This document shows positions 40,642-41,097 of a stretch of DNA of 41,097 nucleotides, piece after piece (positions within the stretch are counted from its first letter, which is position 1; every line of letters starts with the position of its first letter). Where the stretch lies: the NCBI RefSeq assembly GCF_019042275.1, contig NZ_JAHQCW010000050.1, positions 1-41,097 of the forward strand. Reading direction: 5' to 3'. Source of the stretch: Diplocloster agilis. GTDB taxonomy: Bacteria > Bacillota > Clostridia > Lachnospirales > Lachnospiraceae. The notes under the pieces are model-generated. The model was not told the origin of the DNA. It ran no database searches and saw only the letters and a list, made by a program, of their open reading frames with translations. Made by a program: the position numbers and the translations under genes.

Positions 40642-41097
40642 AGTTCTTCCTCGGGGTTGGGGATGGCCGCTGCTTTGGGCCGGGGTGTGTACCGGTTTCC
40701 GGGGGTGCCTTCGGCGGCCGGGCGGTTTGGTGTCTCCCCGGGATCGCGGAGGACTTGCGCTGGCATTCGCTAAGTGGAACCGGAAAGCCGGGTTCAGGAT
40801 GCACGGCGGACTTCACGTCCGACGGGCAAGAGCCTCTGAACCGGGGGCTGTAGCACTGACTTAGCGTTCTTCCACGGGGCTTCCTATGCCCGCTGCTTAG
40901 GGCTTGAAACCGTGGGCGGTATCCGGGGATACTACGGGCGGCCGGGTTCTTTTGTATCTCCCTGGGAGCGCGGAGGGCTAGCGCTGGTCCCCGCTAAGGG
41001 GAATCGAAAAGCCGGATTCAGGAACCGAGCCTATTCACCAGGAACACCTGATGTGTTCCCGGTTCAGAGGCTCTTGCCCGTCGGACGTGAAGTCCGC
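40642..41097 (+). repeat. Palindromic repeat family, copy running off the window
   Basis: Everything after the last gene is repeat. 40854-41097 matches 16766-17009 directly. 40804-40845 is an inverted copy of the end segment (CGGACTTCACGTCCGAC, GCAAGAGCCTCTGAACCGGG), so this unit carries inverted ends around the core. 40642-40803 is a more diverged stretch with the GGAACCGGAAAGCCGGGTTC module. No credible gene is present. Confidence 0.85.

Overview
The window looks like chromosomal DNA of a low-to-mid GC Firmicute, most likely a Lachnospiraceae-type Clostridium. The evidence is the housekeeping order Orn/Lys/Arg decarboxylase ... guanylate-kinase-like, holB, ricT (PSP1), trmN6, rsmI, which matches the yaaO-tmk-holB-yaaT-yabB-yabC neighbourhood of Bacillus and its clostridial versions. 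Strong AAGGAGG-type ribosome sites, a probable spore-surface protein, TcyP and YesMN-type regulators agree. No family-level assignment can be proven from the sequence alone.

Layout. 1-3.5 kb: a tRNA-Lys, an anchored zinc-ribbon/LRR protein and the decarboxylase. 3.5-17.4 kb: an accessory block between the decarboxylase and its usual operon partners. It holds a MATE exporter, a secreted CAP-domain protein, a ComEC-like metallo-hydrolase lipoprotein, a peptide signalling and export locus, a second LytTR/GHKL two-component pair, a DUF1624 membrane protein and a ~0.6 kb palindromic repeat. 17.5-21.8 kb: the housekeeping gmk-like/holB/ricT/trmN6/rsmI operon. 21.8-24 kb: a TcyP cystine symporter and a BclA-like orphan. 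24-40.6 kb: a glycan-use locus with YesM/YesN-type sensor and regulator, CUT1 ABC importer without its ATPase, a cytoplasmic and a secreted GH28-like enzyme, a GH43 enzyme, an AraC regulator, two TIM-barrel isomerase/epimerase-like proteins and two Gfo/Idh/MocA oxidoreductases. The window ends inside another copy of the palindromic repeat.

Most interesting system. At 8854-8985 lies a 43-codon gene, with an excellent ribosome site, for a double-glycine leader peptide predicted to release a 15-residue amphipathic product with one cysteine. It is divergent from an AgrC-like GHKL kinase (7333-8697) and is followed by a LytTR response regulator, a C39-peptidase ABC exporter (cleaves and exports GG peptides), an unusually short HlyD-like partner and an unknown single-pass membrane protein. 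This is a complete make-export-sense-respond circuit without AgrB. The membrane half of the kinase and the peptide gene are sharply AT-rich while the kinase half is not, and the break falls at the domain boundary. That suggests a swappable signal/receptor specificity cassette.

Glycan locus logic (inference). The YesMN pair senses a sugar and activates the divergent importer operon. The secreted GH28-like enzyme cuts outside the cell, the lipoprotein and permeases import the products using a shared ATPase encoded elsewhere, the cytoplasmic GH28-like and GH43 enzymes trim them, and the oxidoreductases with TIM-barrel partners process the released sugars, possibly through 3-keto-glycoside chemistry.

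Dispersed structured repeats are prominent: a palindromic family near 17.0, 23.4 and 40.9 kb, a GGACATGTCC family at 13.8 and 27.5 kb, and a REP-like palindrome at 9.2 kb. They sit in intergenic regions at module boundaries.
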